Made by a program: the position numbers and the translations under genes. Below the pieces are notes generated by a model that worked only from the letters and a program-made list of their open reading frames with translations, did no database searches and had not been told where the DNA came from. Source: Sphingomonas sp. RIT328 (GTDB lineage Bacteria > Pseudomonadota > Alphaproteobacteria > Sphingomonadales > Sphingomonadaceae). From it: a DNA stretch of 64,000 nt. Of this stretch, positions 35,231-48,321 are shown in pieces. Where the stretch lies: the NCBI RefSeq assembly GCF_000632225.1, contig NZ_JFYV01000001.1, positions 1 through 64,000 of the forward strand, written 5' to 3'. How positions within the stretch are numbered: position 1 is the stretch's first letter; every line of letters begins with the position of its first letter.

Positions 35231-36418
35231 ATGGCCGACGCCAAGCCCATTGCCATGCCTGCGAAGCCTGACGGCGCGACGGGTGTTCTGGTCCTCGCCA
35301 CCGGTGAGGTGGCCTGGGGCCGCGGCTTCGGTGCGGAGGGGGCCGCGGTCGGCGAGGTGTGTTTCCACACCGCGATGACGGGCTATCAGGAGATCATGAC
35401 CGATCCGTCCTTCGCCGGGCAGATCATCACCTTCACCTTCCCGCACATCGGCAACGTCGGCGCCAACCCCGACGATATCGAGGCGGATGCGCCGCATGCG
35501 CTCGGCATGATCGTGCGCGAGGACGTGACCGCGCCGTCGAACTTTCGCGCGGTCGAGCGGCTCGACGGCTGGATGAAGCGGCATACGCGCATCGGCCTCG
35601 CCGGGATCGACACGCGCGCGCTGACCCGCCGCATCCGCGCCGGCGGCGCCCCCAACGGCGTCGTCGCCCATTCGGCGAGCGGCGACTTCGACCTGCCCGC
35701 GCTGCTCGAGATGGCGCGCGGCTGGCCGGGGCTCGAGGGGATGGATCTCGCCAAGACGGTGTCGACCGAGGCGCATTACGCCTGGGGCGAGAGCCGCGAA
35801 GGCGGCATCTGGCGGTTGGGCTTCGGCTATGGCGGCAGCGATGCGGGGGCGCGTCCGCACGTCGTCGCGATCGACTATGGCAGCAAGCACAACATCTTCC
35901 GCAATCTCGTCCGCGCCGGTGCCAAGGTCAGCGTGCTGCCGGCCGAGGCGACGTTCGAGCAGGTGATGGCGCTCGACCCCGACGGCATCTTCCTGTCGAA
36001 CGGCCCCGGCGATCCCGCCGCGACCGGGACATATGCGGTGCCGGTGATCCGCCAGTTGCTCGACACCGGCAAGCCGCTGTTCGGCATCTGCCTCGGCCAC
36101 CAGTTGCTCGGCCTTGCGGTCGGCGCGACGACGACCAAGATGTTCCAGGGCCACCGCGGCGCCAACCATCCGGTCAAGCGGCTCGCCGACGGCGTCGTCG
36201 AGATCACCAGCATGAACCACGGCTTCGCGGTCGAGCGGGACTCGCTGCCCGCCAACGTCCGCGAGACGCACGTCTCGCTGTTCGACGGATCGAATGCGGG
36301 ACTGGAGCTGACCGACCGGCCGGCGTTCAGCGTGCAATATCACCCCGAGGCGTCGCCGGGGCCGCAGGACAGCCTGTATCTCTTCGAGCGGTTCGTAGGA
36401 TCGCTGTCGCCGCGGTGA
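35231..36418 (+). CDS. carA: Carbamoyl phosphate synthase, glutaminase subunit
   Basis: Hydrolyses glutamine and channels ammonia to CarB, for arginine and pyrimidine synthesis. The 395-residue product has the N-terminal CPSase_sm_chain domain (GEVCFHTAMTGYQEIMTDPS) and a class I glutamine amidotransferase domain with catalytic Cys in FGICLGHQLLG and the His-Glu pair in VQYHPEASPGP. The gene is followed by carB after 47 bases. Confidence 0.97.
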   Translation: MADAKPIAMPAKPDGATGVLVLATGEVAWGRGFGAEGAAVGEVCFHTAMTGYQEIMTDPSFAGQIITFTFPHIGNVGANPDDIEADAPHALGMIVREDVTAPSNFRAVERLDGWMKRHTRIGLAGIDTRALTRRIRAGGAPNGVVAHSASGDFDLPALLEMARGWPGLEGMDLAKTVSTEAHYAWGESREGGIWRLGFGYGGSDAGARPHVVAIDYGSKHNIFRNLVRAGAKVSVLPAEATFEQVMALDPDGIFLSNGPGDPAATGTYAVPVIRQLLDTGKPLFGICLGHQLLGLAVGATTTKMFQGHRGANHPVKRLADGVVEITSMNHGFAVERDSLPANVRETHVSLFDGSNAGLELTDRPAFSVQYHPEASPGPQDSLYLFERFVGSLSPR

Positions 36419-36465
36419 CGCTCTCTCCGACCGCCCCAGTCATGCCCGTTCCGGAATTCTGACCC

Positions 36466-39789
<3,324 letters not shown>

Positions 39790-39864
39790 TCCCGACATAA
39801 TGACGTGATGTGCGGGGCGGGCCGGTGGTCCGTCGCGGGGTATGAGTGAATTGGGGACGTAGAT

Positions 39865-40341
39865 ATGGCGACCGTCGAAAAGATGCCGATGCTCCAGGAG
39901 GGCTATGACACGCTCACCGCGGACCTGAAGCGTCTGAAAACGGAACGTCCCCAGATCGTCGATGCGATCGAAGAAGCGCGGGCGCATGGCGACCTGTCCG
40001 AAAACGCCGAATATCACGCCGCCAAGGAACGCCAGGGCCAGATCGAGGCGTCGATCGCCGATATCGAGGACAAGCTCAGCCGCGCGCAGATCATCGATCC
40101 GCGCGATCTGTCGGGGGACAAAGTGGTGTTCGGCGCGACGGTGACCTTGCTCGACGACGACGACAAGCCGGTGAAATACCAGATCGTCGGCCAGACCGAG
40201 GCGAATGCCAAGACCGGCCGCATCTCCTACAATTCGCCGCTCGGACGCGCGCTGATCGGCCGCCGGGTCGACGACGAGATCGAGGTCTCGGTGCCGGCGG
40301 GGGACCGCTATTACGTCGTGTCGAAGGTCGAATTCATCTGA
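39865..40341 (+). CDS. greA: Transcription elongation factor GreA
   Basis: Rescues backtracked RNA polymerase by stimulating transcript cleavage. The 158-residue product has the N-terminal coiled coil with the acidic tip ([20 protein letters not shown], with Asp and Glu) and the C-terminal FKBP-like domain ([20 protein letters not shown], then [20 protein letters not shown]). Position after carB is common in alphaproteobacteria. Confidence 0.97.
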   Translation: MATVEKMPMLQEGYDTLTADLKRLKTERPQIVDAIEEARAHGDLSENAEYHAAKERQGQIEASIADIEDKLSRAQIIDPRDLSGDKVVFGATVTLLDDDDKPVKYQIVGQTEANAKTGRISYNSPLGRALIGRRVDDEIEVSVPAGDRYYVVSKVEFI

Positions 40342-40386
40342 TCGACCGCGCCGGCGCCGCCGCGGCGCCGTGGCGAGCTTTTATCG

Positions 40387-40411
40387 GGGCGGCACCCATC
40401 GGGTGCCGCCC
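40387..40411. terminator. Hairpin between greA and the GH51 gene
   Basis: GGGCGGCACCC, ATC, GGGTGCCGCCC: a perfect 11-bp stem between two convergent genes, 46 bases after greA and 9 before the end of the GH51 gene. No clear T run follows on either strand. Confidence 0.72.
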
Positions 40412-40419
40412 TTCGCATG

Positions 40420-41988
40420 TCAGCGGATGTCGAGCATCACCACCGACTTCGCCGGCAGTGCGACCGACAACGTCCCGTTGGCGAGCGTCGCGCCGGTGAA
40501 GGCGACCGGCCTGATCGTATCGGGGGCGTCGAACGTGTTGTGCGCGTCCATCGTCGTACCCGTCAGGATGCGCCCGCTCACCGTCCCGCCGCTGATCCCG
40601 GCGAGCTGCACCGAGACGTTCGCCGCCTGATTGGGGTCGACGTTGGTCAGCGCGACATGGACGACGCCGTCGGTGCCGCGCACCGCGCTCGAACTCACCG
40701 CACGCAGCTCATGCCCGCCATTGCGATACCAGTGCGAGCTGACCTCGACCGGCAGCACCGTGCCGTCCTGATAGCCCTTGTACAGGTCGAACACCCAATA
40801 GGTCGGCGTCTTGACCATGCGATTGCCGTCGGTGAGCAGCATCGCCTGCAGCACGTTGACCATCTGCGCGATATTGGCGCCGCGGACGCGATCGGCATGG
40901 CGGGCGAAGATGTCGAGGTTGAGGCTCGCCACCACCGCGTCGCGCAGGCTGTTCTGCTGGTAGAGGAAACCGGGATGCGAGCCGGGTTCCTGATCGTACC
41001 ACGTCCCCCATTCGTCGACGAGCAGCGCGACGCGCTTCTTGGGATCATATTTGTCCATGATGCGCGAATGGTTCTGGAGCAGTTCCTCCATCTTCATCGT
41101 CTTGACCAGGGTGCGAGCCCAGGCCTCCTCGTCGAAGCCGGTCGCGGCGCCCTTCTGCTCCCAGGTGCCGGGCACGGTGTAATAATGGACGCCGATGCCG
41201 GAGAAGGCGCTCGCCGCCTTCTGCATCATCACCTCAGTCCAGTTATAATCCTCAGAATTGGCGCCGCTCGCCACCTTCATGATCTGGACGCCTTCGGGCA
41301 CCTTGATGAAGGTCGAATAGCGCCGCGTCTCGTCGGCGGCATATTCGGGCGTCATATTGCCGCCGCAGCCCCACAATTCGTTGCCGATGCCGAACATCGC
41401 CAGCTTCCACGGCGTCTTGCGCCCGTTGGCGGCGCGTTCCTTGGCAAGCGTCGATCCGGTCGGCGAGGTCATATATTCGACCCACTCGGCCATCTCGCGC
41501 GGCGGCGCCGAGCCGACGTTGCCCGAGACATAGGCCTCGGCGCCGAGCAGCTCGCTATAGTCCATGAACTCGTGCGTGCCGACGGCATTGTCCTCGGTGA
41601 CGCCGCCCCAGTTGGTGTTGACCTTGACCGGGCGCTTGTTGCGCGGCCCGATCCCTTCCCGCCAATGATATTCGTCGGCGAAGCAACCGCCGGGCCAGCG
41701 CACCACCGGCACCTTGATCGCCTTCAGCGCGTCGAGCACGTCGGTGCGATAACCGCGGACGTTGGGGATCTTGCTGTTCGGGCCGACCCAGATCCCGCCA
41801 TAGATGCCGGTGCCGAGATGTTCGGCGAACTGGCCGAAGAGGTGGCGGTCATATTTCGCGCCGGGATGATCGCCGCGCACCGACACGGTATCCGGCAGGG
41901 CAGGGGCTGGCGCCGCCTGCTGCGCCATCGCGCCCCCCGATACCAGACCCGCGAGCGCGGTACAGAACAGCAGCCTCGAAACCTTCAT
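40420..41988 (-). CDS. Exported alpha-L-arabinofuranosidase, GH51
   Basis: Releases terminal arabinofuranose from plant arabinan or arabinoxylan. The 522-residue product has a signal peptide (MKVSRLLFCTALAGLVSGGA, cleaved after MAQ), a TIM-barrel domain with the acid/base Glu204 in GIGNELWGCGG and the nucleophile Glu326 in LVDEWGTWYDQEPGS, and a C-terminal beta domain (about 420-522, VVHVALTNVDPNQAANVSV). Single gene, not close to the N-glycan locus, but it supports use of plant cell-wall sugars. Confidence 0.93.
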   Translation of the reverse strand: MKVSRLLFCTALAGLVSGGAMAQQAAPAPALPDTVSVRGDHPGAKYDRHLFGQFAEHLGTGIYGGIWVGPNSKIPNVRGYRTDVLDALKAIKVPVVRWPGGCFADEYHWREGIGPRNKRPVKVNTNWGGVTEDNAVGTHEFMDYSELLGAEAYVSGNVGSAPPREMAEWVEYMTSPTGSTLAKERAANGRKTPWKLAMFGIGNELWGCGGNMTPEYAADETRRYSTFIKVPEGVQIMKVASGANSEDYNWTEVMMQKAASAFSGIGVHYYTVPGTWEQKGAATGFDEEAWARTLVKTMKMEELLQNHSRIMDKYDPKKRVALLVDEWGTWYDQEPGSHPGFLYQQNSLRDAVVASLNLDIFARHADRVRGANIAQMVNVLQAMLLTDGNRMVKTPTYWVFDLYKGYQDGTVLPVEVSSHWYRNGGHELRAVSSSAVRGTDGVVHVALTNVDPNQAANVSVQLAGISGGTVSGRILTGTTMDAHNTFDAPDTIRPVAFTGATLANGTLSVALPAKSVVMLDIR

Positions 41989-42175
41989 CTCTCTCCCCTG
42001 ACGCGTCCCAGCGCGCGATGAAGAGGATGCTATCGGGCGGCGCTCGCCGCGTCAATTTGCCCGACAAATCCACGCGCCGGAATCCGGCGTCCAGAAGCCG
42101 GGATCGGGCCGAAAACCAGCCGCTGCCGGCCGCTCAACTCCGACAGAACCGGCCGCGGTCGCTCGGGACGATGGG

Positions 42176-42610
42176 TCAGGCGCGACCGCGCCGTGCCTCG
42201 GCCTGCCGTGCCGCAGCGATCGTGTCGACGACCAGCTCGTAGAAGGCGGGCGAATAGCCGGAGGCGAGGAAGGCCTTCACCTCGGCCGAGGCGATCGCAT
42301 AGCCGCGCTTCCAGCTCAGCACCGCAATCCGGCGCAGCGCCTCCAGCTTGGGGTCGGCGAGCTGCGGGCTGATCCGCACGCCGAACACCAGCCCGAGCCA
42401 GCGCGTCAGCTGGCCCGGCTGCCGCAACGTCGACAGGCCGTCCTGCCGCGCGATGCCGATCACCGAGCGTTCGAGTTCCGTCAGCACGGGGCGCGGCTCC
42501 TCTATCGAAGCGGGGGCGGGAAGGGTGAGGGACGGGGCGGGCGTCGGCACAGGGGCGCTCACCCGCGCGTAACCGGCATTGCCCGGTTCGGCAAAAGCAA
42601 GAAAAGCCAT
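42176..42610 (-). CDS. Hypothetical protein, 144 residues
   Basis: I do not recognise a family. The product starts MAFLAFAEPGNAGYARVSAP, has a Pro-rich region (about 20-45), and a helical C-terminal part with LTRWLGLVFGVRISPQLADP, KLEALRRIAVLSWKRGYAIA and LVVDTIAAARQAEARRG. There is no signal peptide or membrane helix. The ribosome site AAGGGAG precedes ATG 42610. A pair of TetR-type operators lies between it and the divergent gene at 42891, so it may be regulated by them. Confidence 0.7.
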   Translation of the reverse strand: MAFLAFAEPGNAGYARVSAPVPTPAPSLTLPAPASIEEPRPVLTELERSVIGIARQDGLSTLRQPGQLTRWLGLVFGVRISPQLADPKLEALRRIAVLSWKRGYAIASAEVKAFLASGYSPAFYELVVDTIAAARQAEARRGRA

Positions 42611-42763
42611 GGCGTCACTCCCTTTTCGCATCCGCACGTCACCACGTCCGCATCCATGGCGATGCAGAGCTGTGACCGCGAATTGTTGCACCCCTTTTGC
42701 CGCCGCGTCGCGGAAGGCATCCGGTACCCGATCGATGCTGGCGTTTTCCGTCGCCCTCATCTT

Positions 42764-42781
42764 CTATACTGGTCGGTATAG
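42764..42781. promoter_or_regulatory. TetR-type operator, site 1
   Basis: CTATACTGGTCGGTATAG is a palindrome with 6-bp arms (CTATAC/GTATAG). It shares TATAC(T/C)GGTCGGTA with site 2, about 46 bases downstream. Spacing and symmetry fit a TetR-family repressor; no such gene is in the window. Confidence 0.55.
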
Positions 42782-42810
42782 AAGCGGGATTCCGGACCGT
42801 CAACGGCTTT

Positions 42811-42824
42811 TATACCGGTCGGTA
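42811..42824. promoter_or_regulatory. TetR-type operator, site 2
   Basis: TATACCGGTCGGTA matches the first site (13 of 14 positions). The TACCG..CGGTA core is palindromic. Two sites in the promoter region of the gene at 42891 suggest tight repression. Confidence 0.55.
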
Positions 42825-42890
42825 GCAAAAAGTACGATGGGATATTCGGCGGTTGCAGGGCGTTGGCCCGGGACGACAGCAGGAGGTCCC

Positions 42891-43283
42891 ATGTCCGATA
42901 CGCCCCGCGACGCCAAGGTCGATCCCGAACGCGACCCCAGCGGCAATCCGTTCGACCGTCAGGACGGCAGCTTCGGACAGGATTATCATATCGCCCGCGA
43001 GGAAGCGCTGGGCGCCAAGATGCCGAGCGGCACCGTCGCCGCGCGCCCCGCCGATCCGGCTCCATTGCACGATCCGGCGATACCGCCCGACAATGGCCGC
43101 AGGGCGAGCTTCGATCCCGTGACGGGCGAGGTGCACGGCAGCGGCTCGGGCGCGGGTGGCGGCAATCCCGGCGAGGATTTCGACGGCGATGCCGCGACCG
43201 GCGACGGGTATCCCGTCACCGGCGGCGAGGGACGGACCAAGGGCGCGGAGCGCGATCTCGGCCCCAGCCACGTGTCGGAATAG
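42891..43283 (+). CDS. Hypothetical hydrophilic protein, 130 residues
   Basis: No family recognised. The sequence (MSDTPRDAKVDPERDPSGNP, later GEVHGSGSGAGGGNPGEDFD) is rich in Asp, Gly and Pro, has no hydrophobic core and should be largely disordered. AGGAGG sits five bases upstream of the ATG at 42891, so translation is likely strong. The two TetR-type operators lie 70-130 bases upstream, hinting at an inducible gene. Such hydrophilic, Gly/Asp-rich small proteins in sphingomonads are often stress related; that is only inference. Confidence 0.68.
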   Translation: MSDTPRDAKVDPERDPSGNPFDRQDGSFGQDYHIAREEALGAKMPSGTVAARPADPAPLHDPAIPPDNGRRASFDPVTGEVHGSGSGAGGGNPGEDFDGDAATGDGYPVTGGEGRTKGAERDLGPSHVSE

Positions 43284-43319
43284 CCCAGGGCCCCACCTCC
43301 GGTGAAGCGAGGCGGACCG

Positions 43320-43643
43320 TCACTTGAGGGGCACGATCACCTCATCCGGGTGGGCGACGTTGAGCTCGCGCCGGACCATCTCGTCGACCATGTCGGGATT
43401 GGCATGGTCGGGATCGAGCAGGGCGACGCGGTTCTTGAGCACCGCGCGCTTCTGGTCAAGCGCGGCATATTGCTTCTCGCGTCGCATCAGCTGCTTCTTG
43501 TAGTCACCATAAGCGAGGATGCCGTTCGGGCCGAGTACGGCATAGGCGCCGAAGAACGCCATGATCGTCAGCCCGAGCGCGGGCAAGGCGGCACGCCGCA
43601 TCGTCCGCTGGAATGCCGATTGCCTGTGTCCGCGCGCCGCCAT
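43320..43643 (-). CDS. ftsB: Septum formation initiator FtsB
   Basis: Small bitopic divisome protein acting with FtsL and FtsQ. The 107-residue product has a basic N terminus, a membrane helix (LPALGLTIMAFFGAYAVLG), and a leucine-zipper coiled coil (YKKQLMRREKQYAALDQKRA) ending LDPDHANPDMVDEMVRRELN, the DivIC/FtsB signature, then HPDEVIVPLK. The start at 43643 has GAGG nine bases upstream; ATG 43652 is in frame as well. It follows eno, the conserved neighbour in proteobacteria. Confidence 0.92.
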   Translation of the reverse strand: MAARGHRQSAFQRTMRRAALPALGLTIMAFFGAYAVLGPNGILAYGDYKKQLMRREKQYAALDQKRAVLKNRVALLDPDHANPDMVDEMVRRELNVAHPDEVIVPLK

Positions 43644-43675
43644 GCCGTGCATCCTCGCTCGTCGTTCGTGCCCGA

Positions 43676-44965
<1,290 letters not shown>

Positions 44966-45090
44966 CTACCTCTGGGGCGTGATGGGCGCGCTCTATCGTG
45001 CCGACCGTGTCGCGGCAATCTCCTCCACGGCGAGGGAACCGCGCCGGACGGGCCGGGGTTGAGCGTTGCGAACACAGGAAAGGGCGATCC

Positions 45091-45561
45091 ATGGCCGATA
45101 CCGATTTCACCACCGTTTCCGCCACCGACGCCGGTGCCACTACCACCGACGCCGCCGATCCGGCCGCCGCGCCGGCGAGCACGACCGAACAGGCCAAGCA
45201 GACGGTGAAGGACTATTCGTCGAAATATGGCGCGCAGGCGACCGACCGGATCCGCACCTTCGCCGATACCGGCAAGGAACGGGCGGTGGGCGGTCTCGAC
45301 CAGCTGTCGCAGCTGATCAACGACGCGGCGGGGCAGGTCGATGACAAGCTCGGCGCGCAATACGGCGATTACGCCCGCACCGCCGCCGGTACCGTCTCGG
45401 GCTTTGCCGAGCAGCTCAAGGCGAAGGACGTCGAGGAGCTGCTCGACGAGGCACGCGAGTTCGTCCGCAAGAGCCCCGGCGTCGCCGTCGGCGTCGCGGC
45501 GGCGCTCGGCTTCGCGCTCGCCCGCCTCGTCCAGTCCGGCATCGACAGCAACAAGGCCTGA
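45091..45561 (+). CDS. DUF883/ElaB-YqjD-like membrane-anchored protein
   Basis: A 156-residue protein: acidic, Thr/Ala-rich N terminus (TDAGATTTDAADPAAAPAST), an amphipathic helical middle (TEQAKQTVKDYSSKYGAQAT), and a C-terminal helix-membrane unit VRKSPGVAVGVAAALGFALA typical of YqjD/ElaB proteins that tether ribosomes or other partners to the inner membrane in slow growth. First of a four-gene group of small envelope proteins running to 46650. The ATG has GGAAAGGG upstream. Confidence 0.75.
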   Translation: MADTDFTTVSATDAGATTTDAADPAAAPASTTEQAKQTVKDYSSKYGAQATDRIRTFADTGKERAVGGLDQLSQLINDAAGQVDDKLGAQYGDYARTAAGTVSGFAEQLKAKDVEELLDEAREFVRKSPGVAVGVAAALGFALARLVQSGIDSNKA

Positions 45562-45568
45562 TCGCACG

Positions 45569-45910
45569 ATGGCGACGACCCAGCCGGTCACCGAGGACGA
45601 AAGCATCCCGACGTTGCTGTCGCAGCTCGTCGACGATGCGCGTGGCCTCGCCAGCGCGGAGATCGCGCTGGTCAAGGCGCGCGTCGGTGAACGCGCCAGT
45701 GCCTATCGCAACGCGGCGATCTTCTTCGTCGCGGCGGCGGTGCTGGCGCTTGCCGGTCTCATCGCCCTGCTCGTCGGGCTGATCCTCAGCCTGGCGACGA
45801 TGATCGGCCCCGGGCTCGCCACCGCCGCGGTGGTGATCGCGGTGTTCGCGATCGCCGGTGTGCTCGCGATCATCGGCAAGGGCCGGCTGGCGCCGGGCAC
45901 CGCGCGATGA
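45569..45910 (+). CDS. Phage holin family (DUF1469) membrane protein
   Basis: A 113-residue protein of the Phage_holin_3_6/DUF1469 (YqjE-like) type: an N-terminal amphipathic part (LLSQLVDDARGLASAEIALV) and two membrane helices (AAIFFVAAAVLALAGLIALL and ATAAVVIAVFAIAGVLAII). Despite the name, chromosomal members are linked to envelope stress rather than lysis. It begins 8 bases after the previous gene and overlaps the next by four. Confidence 0.85.
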   Translation: MATTQPVTEDESIPTLLSQLVDDARGLASAEIALVKARVGERASAYRNAAIFFVAAAVLALAGLIALLVGLILSLATMIGPGLATAAVVIAVFAIAGVLAIIGKGRLAPGTAR

Positions 45911-46242
45911 GCGGTCCCGAACCCTCGCTGCGTCTCGCGACGGCCGAAGCCGAGGCAGCGGCGGCACGCGCGCGGCTCAACGCCACGCTGGGGCGGCTGC
46001 AGATCCGGCTCAACCCGCGCACGCTCGCGCTGCAGGCGGCGCGTGAGATCACCGACAAGAGCGGTGCCGCGGCGCAGGCCAGTCTCAACACCGCGGTGCG
46101 CAATCCGGGTGCCGTCGCCGGCGCCACCGCGGTCGCCGGCCTGTTCCTCGCCCGTCACCGTATCGCGGCGCTGTTTCGCCGCAAGCCCAAGCACAAGCCG
46201 GGCCACCGCGACCATGAACCCGGTCTCGGCCCGCAGGACTGA
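45907..46242 (+). CDS. DUF3618-like protein
   Basis: A 111-residue protein with an N-terminal helical region (LATAEAEAAAARARLNATLG then RLQIRLNPRTLALQAAREI), the sequence type placed in DUF3618, one likely hydrophobic segment (PGAVAGATAVAGLFLARHRI) and a very basic tail (RRKPKHKPGHRDH). It fits a YqjK/YqjE-type accessory of the holin-like gene before it (four-base overlap, ATGA). Confidence 0.72.
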   Translation: MSGPEPSLRLATAEAEAAAARARLNATLGRLQIRLNPRTLALQAAREITDKSGAAAQASLNTAVRNPGAVAGATAVAGLFLARHRIAALFRRKPKHKPGHRDHEPGLGPQD

Positions 46243-46266
46243 CCCCGTTCGCAAAAGGATAGCCCC

Positions 46267-46650
46267 ATGACCGACAGCCACGACATCCACGCCCGTATCG
46301 ACGACGCCAAGCATGTCGCCAGCGATGCCGCACGCCGCACCGCCGATGCGGTCGAGCATAATCCGCTGGCGATCGTCGCCGGCGGCCTCGCCATCGGCGC
46401 GCTCGCCGGCGCGCTGATCCCGCGTTCGGCGAAGGAGAAGGAATTGCTCGCTCCGCTCGGCCGGACGCTCGGCGAGCGGGCACGCGGCGCCGTGCAGGCG
46501 GCGCGCGAGGCCGGCGCCAGCGAGTTGCAGAATGCCGGCCTGTCCAAGGATGCCGCCAAGGATCAGGTCAAGTCGCTGTTCCAGGGCATCGCCAAGGCCG
46601 CCTCGACCGCCGGCTCCGCCGCGGTGAAGACGGCCGCCAACAAGGCGTGA
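46267..46650 (+). CDS. YqjD/ElaB-like protein, second copy
   Basis: A 127-residue protein: helical start (HDIHARIDDAKHVASDAARR), the hydrophobic NPLAIVAGGLAIGALAGALI, and a long amphipathic helix (EAGASELQNAGLSKDAAKDQ). The order charged helix, NPL-x-hydrophobic resembles the DUF883 anchor of the first gene in the group, although the hydrophobic stretch is central here. It ends the four-gene group. Confidence 0.7.
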   Translation: MTDSHDIHARIDDAKHVASDAARRTADAVEHNPLAIVAGGLAIGALAGALIPRSAKEKELLAPLGRTLGERARGAVQAAREAGASELQNAGLSKDAAKDQVKSLFQGIAKAASTAGSAAVKTAANKA

Positions 46651-46754
46651 TACCGGCGCGACGCCGCCGTTCGCGCGGCGGTGTCGCGGGGGTTCAATAG
46701 TGCGGCGCAACAGGCTAGGGCGCTGGGCTTGACCCTCACACCCGGGATACGCGC

Positions 46755-46985
46755 ATGAGCAAGCTTCACCTCGTCTTCGGCGGCCGCGTCAAAGACCCCC
46801 GTACCCTCGAGTTCGCCGATCCGTCGCAGCTCGAGATCGTCGGCATCTACGCCGATTATGCCAGCGCCGAAAAGGCGTGGCGCGCCCATGCGCAGCGCAC
46901 CGTCGACGATGCGGAAATGAAGTTCGTCGTCGTCCACCTCCACCGCCTGCTGGAACCCGAACTGCTCGCCCCGCCGGCGGCGTAA
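46755..46985 (+). CDS. DUF4170 protein
   Basis: A 76-residue protein of unknown function with the DUF4170 pattern: KLHLVFGGRVKDPRTLEFAD, then IVGIYADYASAEKAWRAHAQ and MKFVVVHLHRLLEP. Small, soluble, widely conserved in alphaproteobacteria. Single gene, 104 bases after the previous one and convergent with the ABC1 kinase gene. Confidence 0.87.
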   Translation: MSKLHLVFGGRVKDPRTLEFADPSQLEIVGIYADYASAEKAWRAHAQRTVDDAEMKFVVVHLHRLLEPELLAPPAA

Positions 46986-46988
46986 TCG

Positions 46989-48308
46989 TCAGACCCGTCC
47001 GGCGACCATCGCCCTGATGTCGACCCGTGCCTTCAGCCGGGCGGCGAGCAGGGCGGTGCCGCTGATCTTGCGCTGGACGAACAAGGTGTCGGCGGGGGGC
47101 AGATGCCAGGTCGCACGGTCGCGTGCCATCTCGATCCCCTGTTCGCGCACGACGCCGACGAAGGCGCGGTCGCCGAAGTCGAACGGGCCGGGGCGGTTGA
47201 GTTCGCCGAGGATCACGTCGATCATCGCATCGACCAGCGGACGATGCCGCGCCGCCGCCGCCTCGCCGAGGAAGCCCGCCGCGATCGCCGCCGCGCGCAC
47301 CGCGTCGCGCTCGCCCGACAGGCCGGCGGCGAGCAGCCGGCGATAGCCCGCCGCCGTCGCCGGCGCGACCGGTCGGGCCGCGCCGAAATCGAGCAGCACG
47401 ATCCGGCCCGTCTCGGGCTGCCAGCGGTAATTGGCGAAATTGGGGTCGGTCTGCATCAGCCCCCAGTCGAGCAGTTCACGCAGCACCAGTGCGATCAGGC
47501 TGTGCATCGCATCGTCGCGCACCGATTGATCCGCCGTCTCCAGCGTCTCGATCGGCACGCCTGCGACATAGCTCATCGCCAGGACATTGGGGGTGGTGAG
47601 GTCGGGATCGAGTTCGGGTACGACGAACGCCGGCTCGCCCGCGAGCAGGTCGCGATAGCGCGTCATCATCGCGCCCTCGCGCAGATAATCCGCCTCCTCG
47701 TGCAGCTGCCGCTTCGCCTCGTCGAGCAGCGGCGCGATGTCGAGTTCCTTGGGCAGCAGGCCGGAGACGCGCAGTAGGGTCGCGACATTGTCGACATCGG
47801 CGTCGATGCTCTGCATCACGCCGGGATATTGCACCTTGATCGCCAGTTCGCGGCCGTCGGGCAGGCGGGCGCGATGGACCTGACCGATCGAGGCGGCGGC
47901 GATGGGATGCGCCTGGAAATGCGCGAAGCGCCGTCGCCAGTCGCGCCCCCAGGCGGCGGTGAGCACCGTGTTGAGCTGCGGCGGCGGCATATGGTGCGCG
48001 TCGTTGCGCAGCCGGGACAGGATCGTCGCGAGTTCGGGCGGCAGCATGTCGCCCGCATCCATCGAGATCATCTGGCCGAGCTTCATCGCCGCGCCGCGCA
48101 GATGCGCAAGCTGATCGGCGACGCGGGTCGCATTGGCGGGGGTGAGCAGAAGATCGCCCATCCGCGGCCGCTCACCCGCCGCCAGCCGCCGCGCGCCCTC
48201 GGCGACGACGCCGCCACCGACCCCCGCGGCAAGCCGCCCGAAGGCGCCGAGCCGCGACAGCCGGCCGCTCGGCACCGCACGGCCCTTGTCGGATCGCTCG
48301 TCGTTCAT
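46989..48308 (-). CDS. ABC1/UbiB-type atypical kinase (AarF family)
   Basis: Kinase-like protein of the UbiB/COQ8 (ADCK) family, tied to ubiquinone synthesis or lipid transport. The 439-residue product has the KxGQ motif (AAMKLGQMISMDAGDMLP), the Ala-rich loop (PIAAASIGQVHRARL), the ATP-binding Lys in LAIKVQYPGVM, and catalytic FANYRWQPETGRIVLLDFGA. It lacks the C-terminal membrane helices of UbiB, as in the soluble COQ8-like group. Precise substrate unknown. Confidence 0.9.
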   Translation of the reverse strand: MNDERSDKGRAVPSGRLSRLGAFGRLAAGVGGGVVAEGARRLAAGERPRMGDLLLTPANATRVADQLAHLRGAAMKLGQMISMDAGDMLPPELATILSRLRNDAHHMPPPQLNTVLTAAWGRDWRRRFAHFQAHPIAAASIGQVHRARLPDGRELAIKVQYPGVMQSIDADVDNVATLLRVSGLLPKELDIAPLLDEAKRQLHEEADYLREGAMMTRYRDLLAGEPAFVVPELDPDLTTPNVLAMSYVAGVPIETLETADQSVRDDAMHSLIALVLRELLDWGLMQTDPNFANYRWQPETGRIVLLDFGAARPVAPATAAGYRRLLAAGLSGERDAVRAAAIAAGFLGEAAAARHRPLVDAMIDVILGELNRPGPFDFGDRAFVGVVREQGIEMARDRATWHLPPADTLFVQRKISGTALLAARLKARVDIRAMVAGRV

Positions 48309-48321
48309 CGGCGTGGCGCCG

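Noticed and set aside
45569..45910. Holin-like gene as sign of a prophage
   Set aside because: No other phage gene is near; the DUF1469 family is common on chromosomes beside YqjD-like genes, which is the case here.
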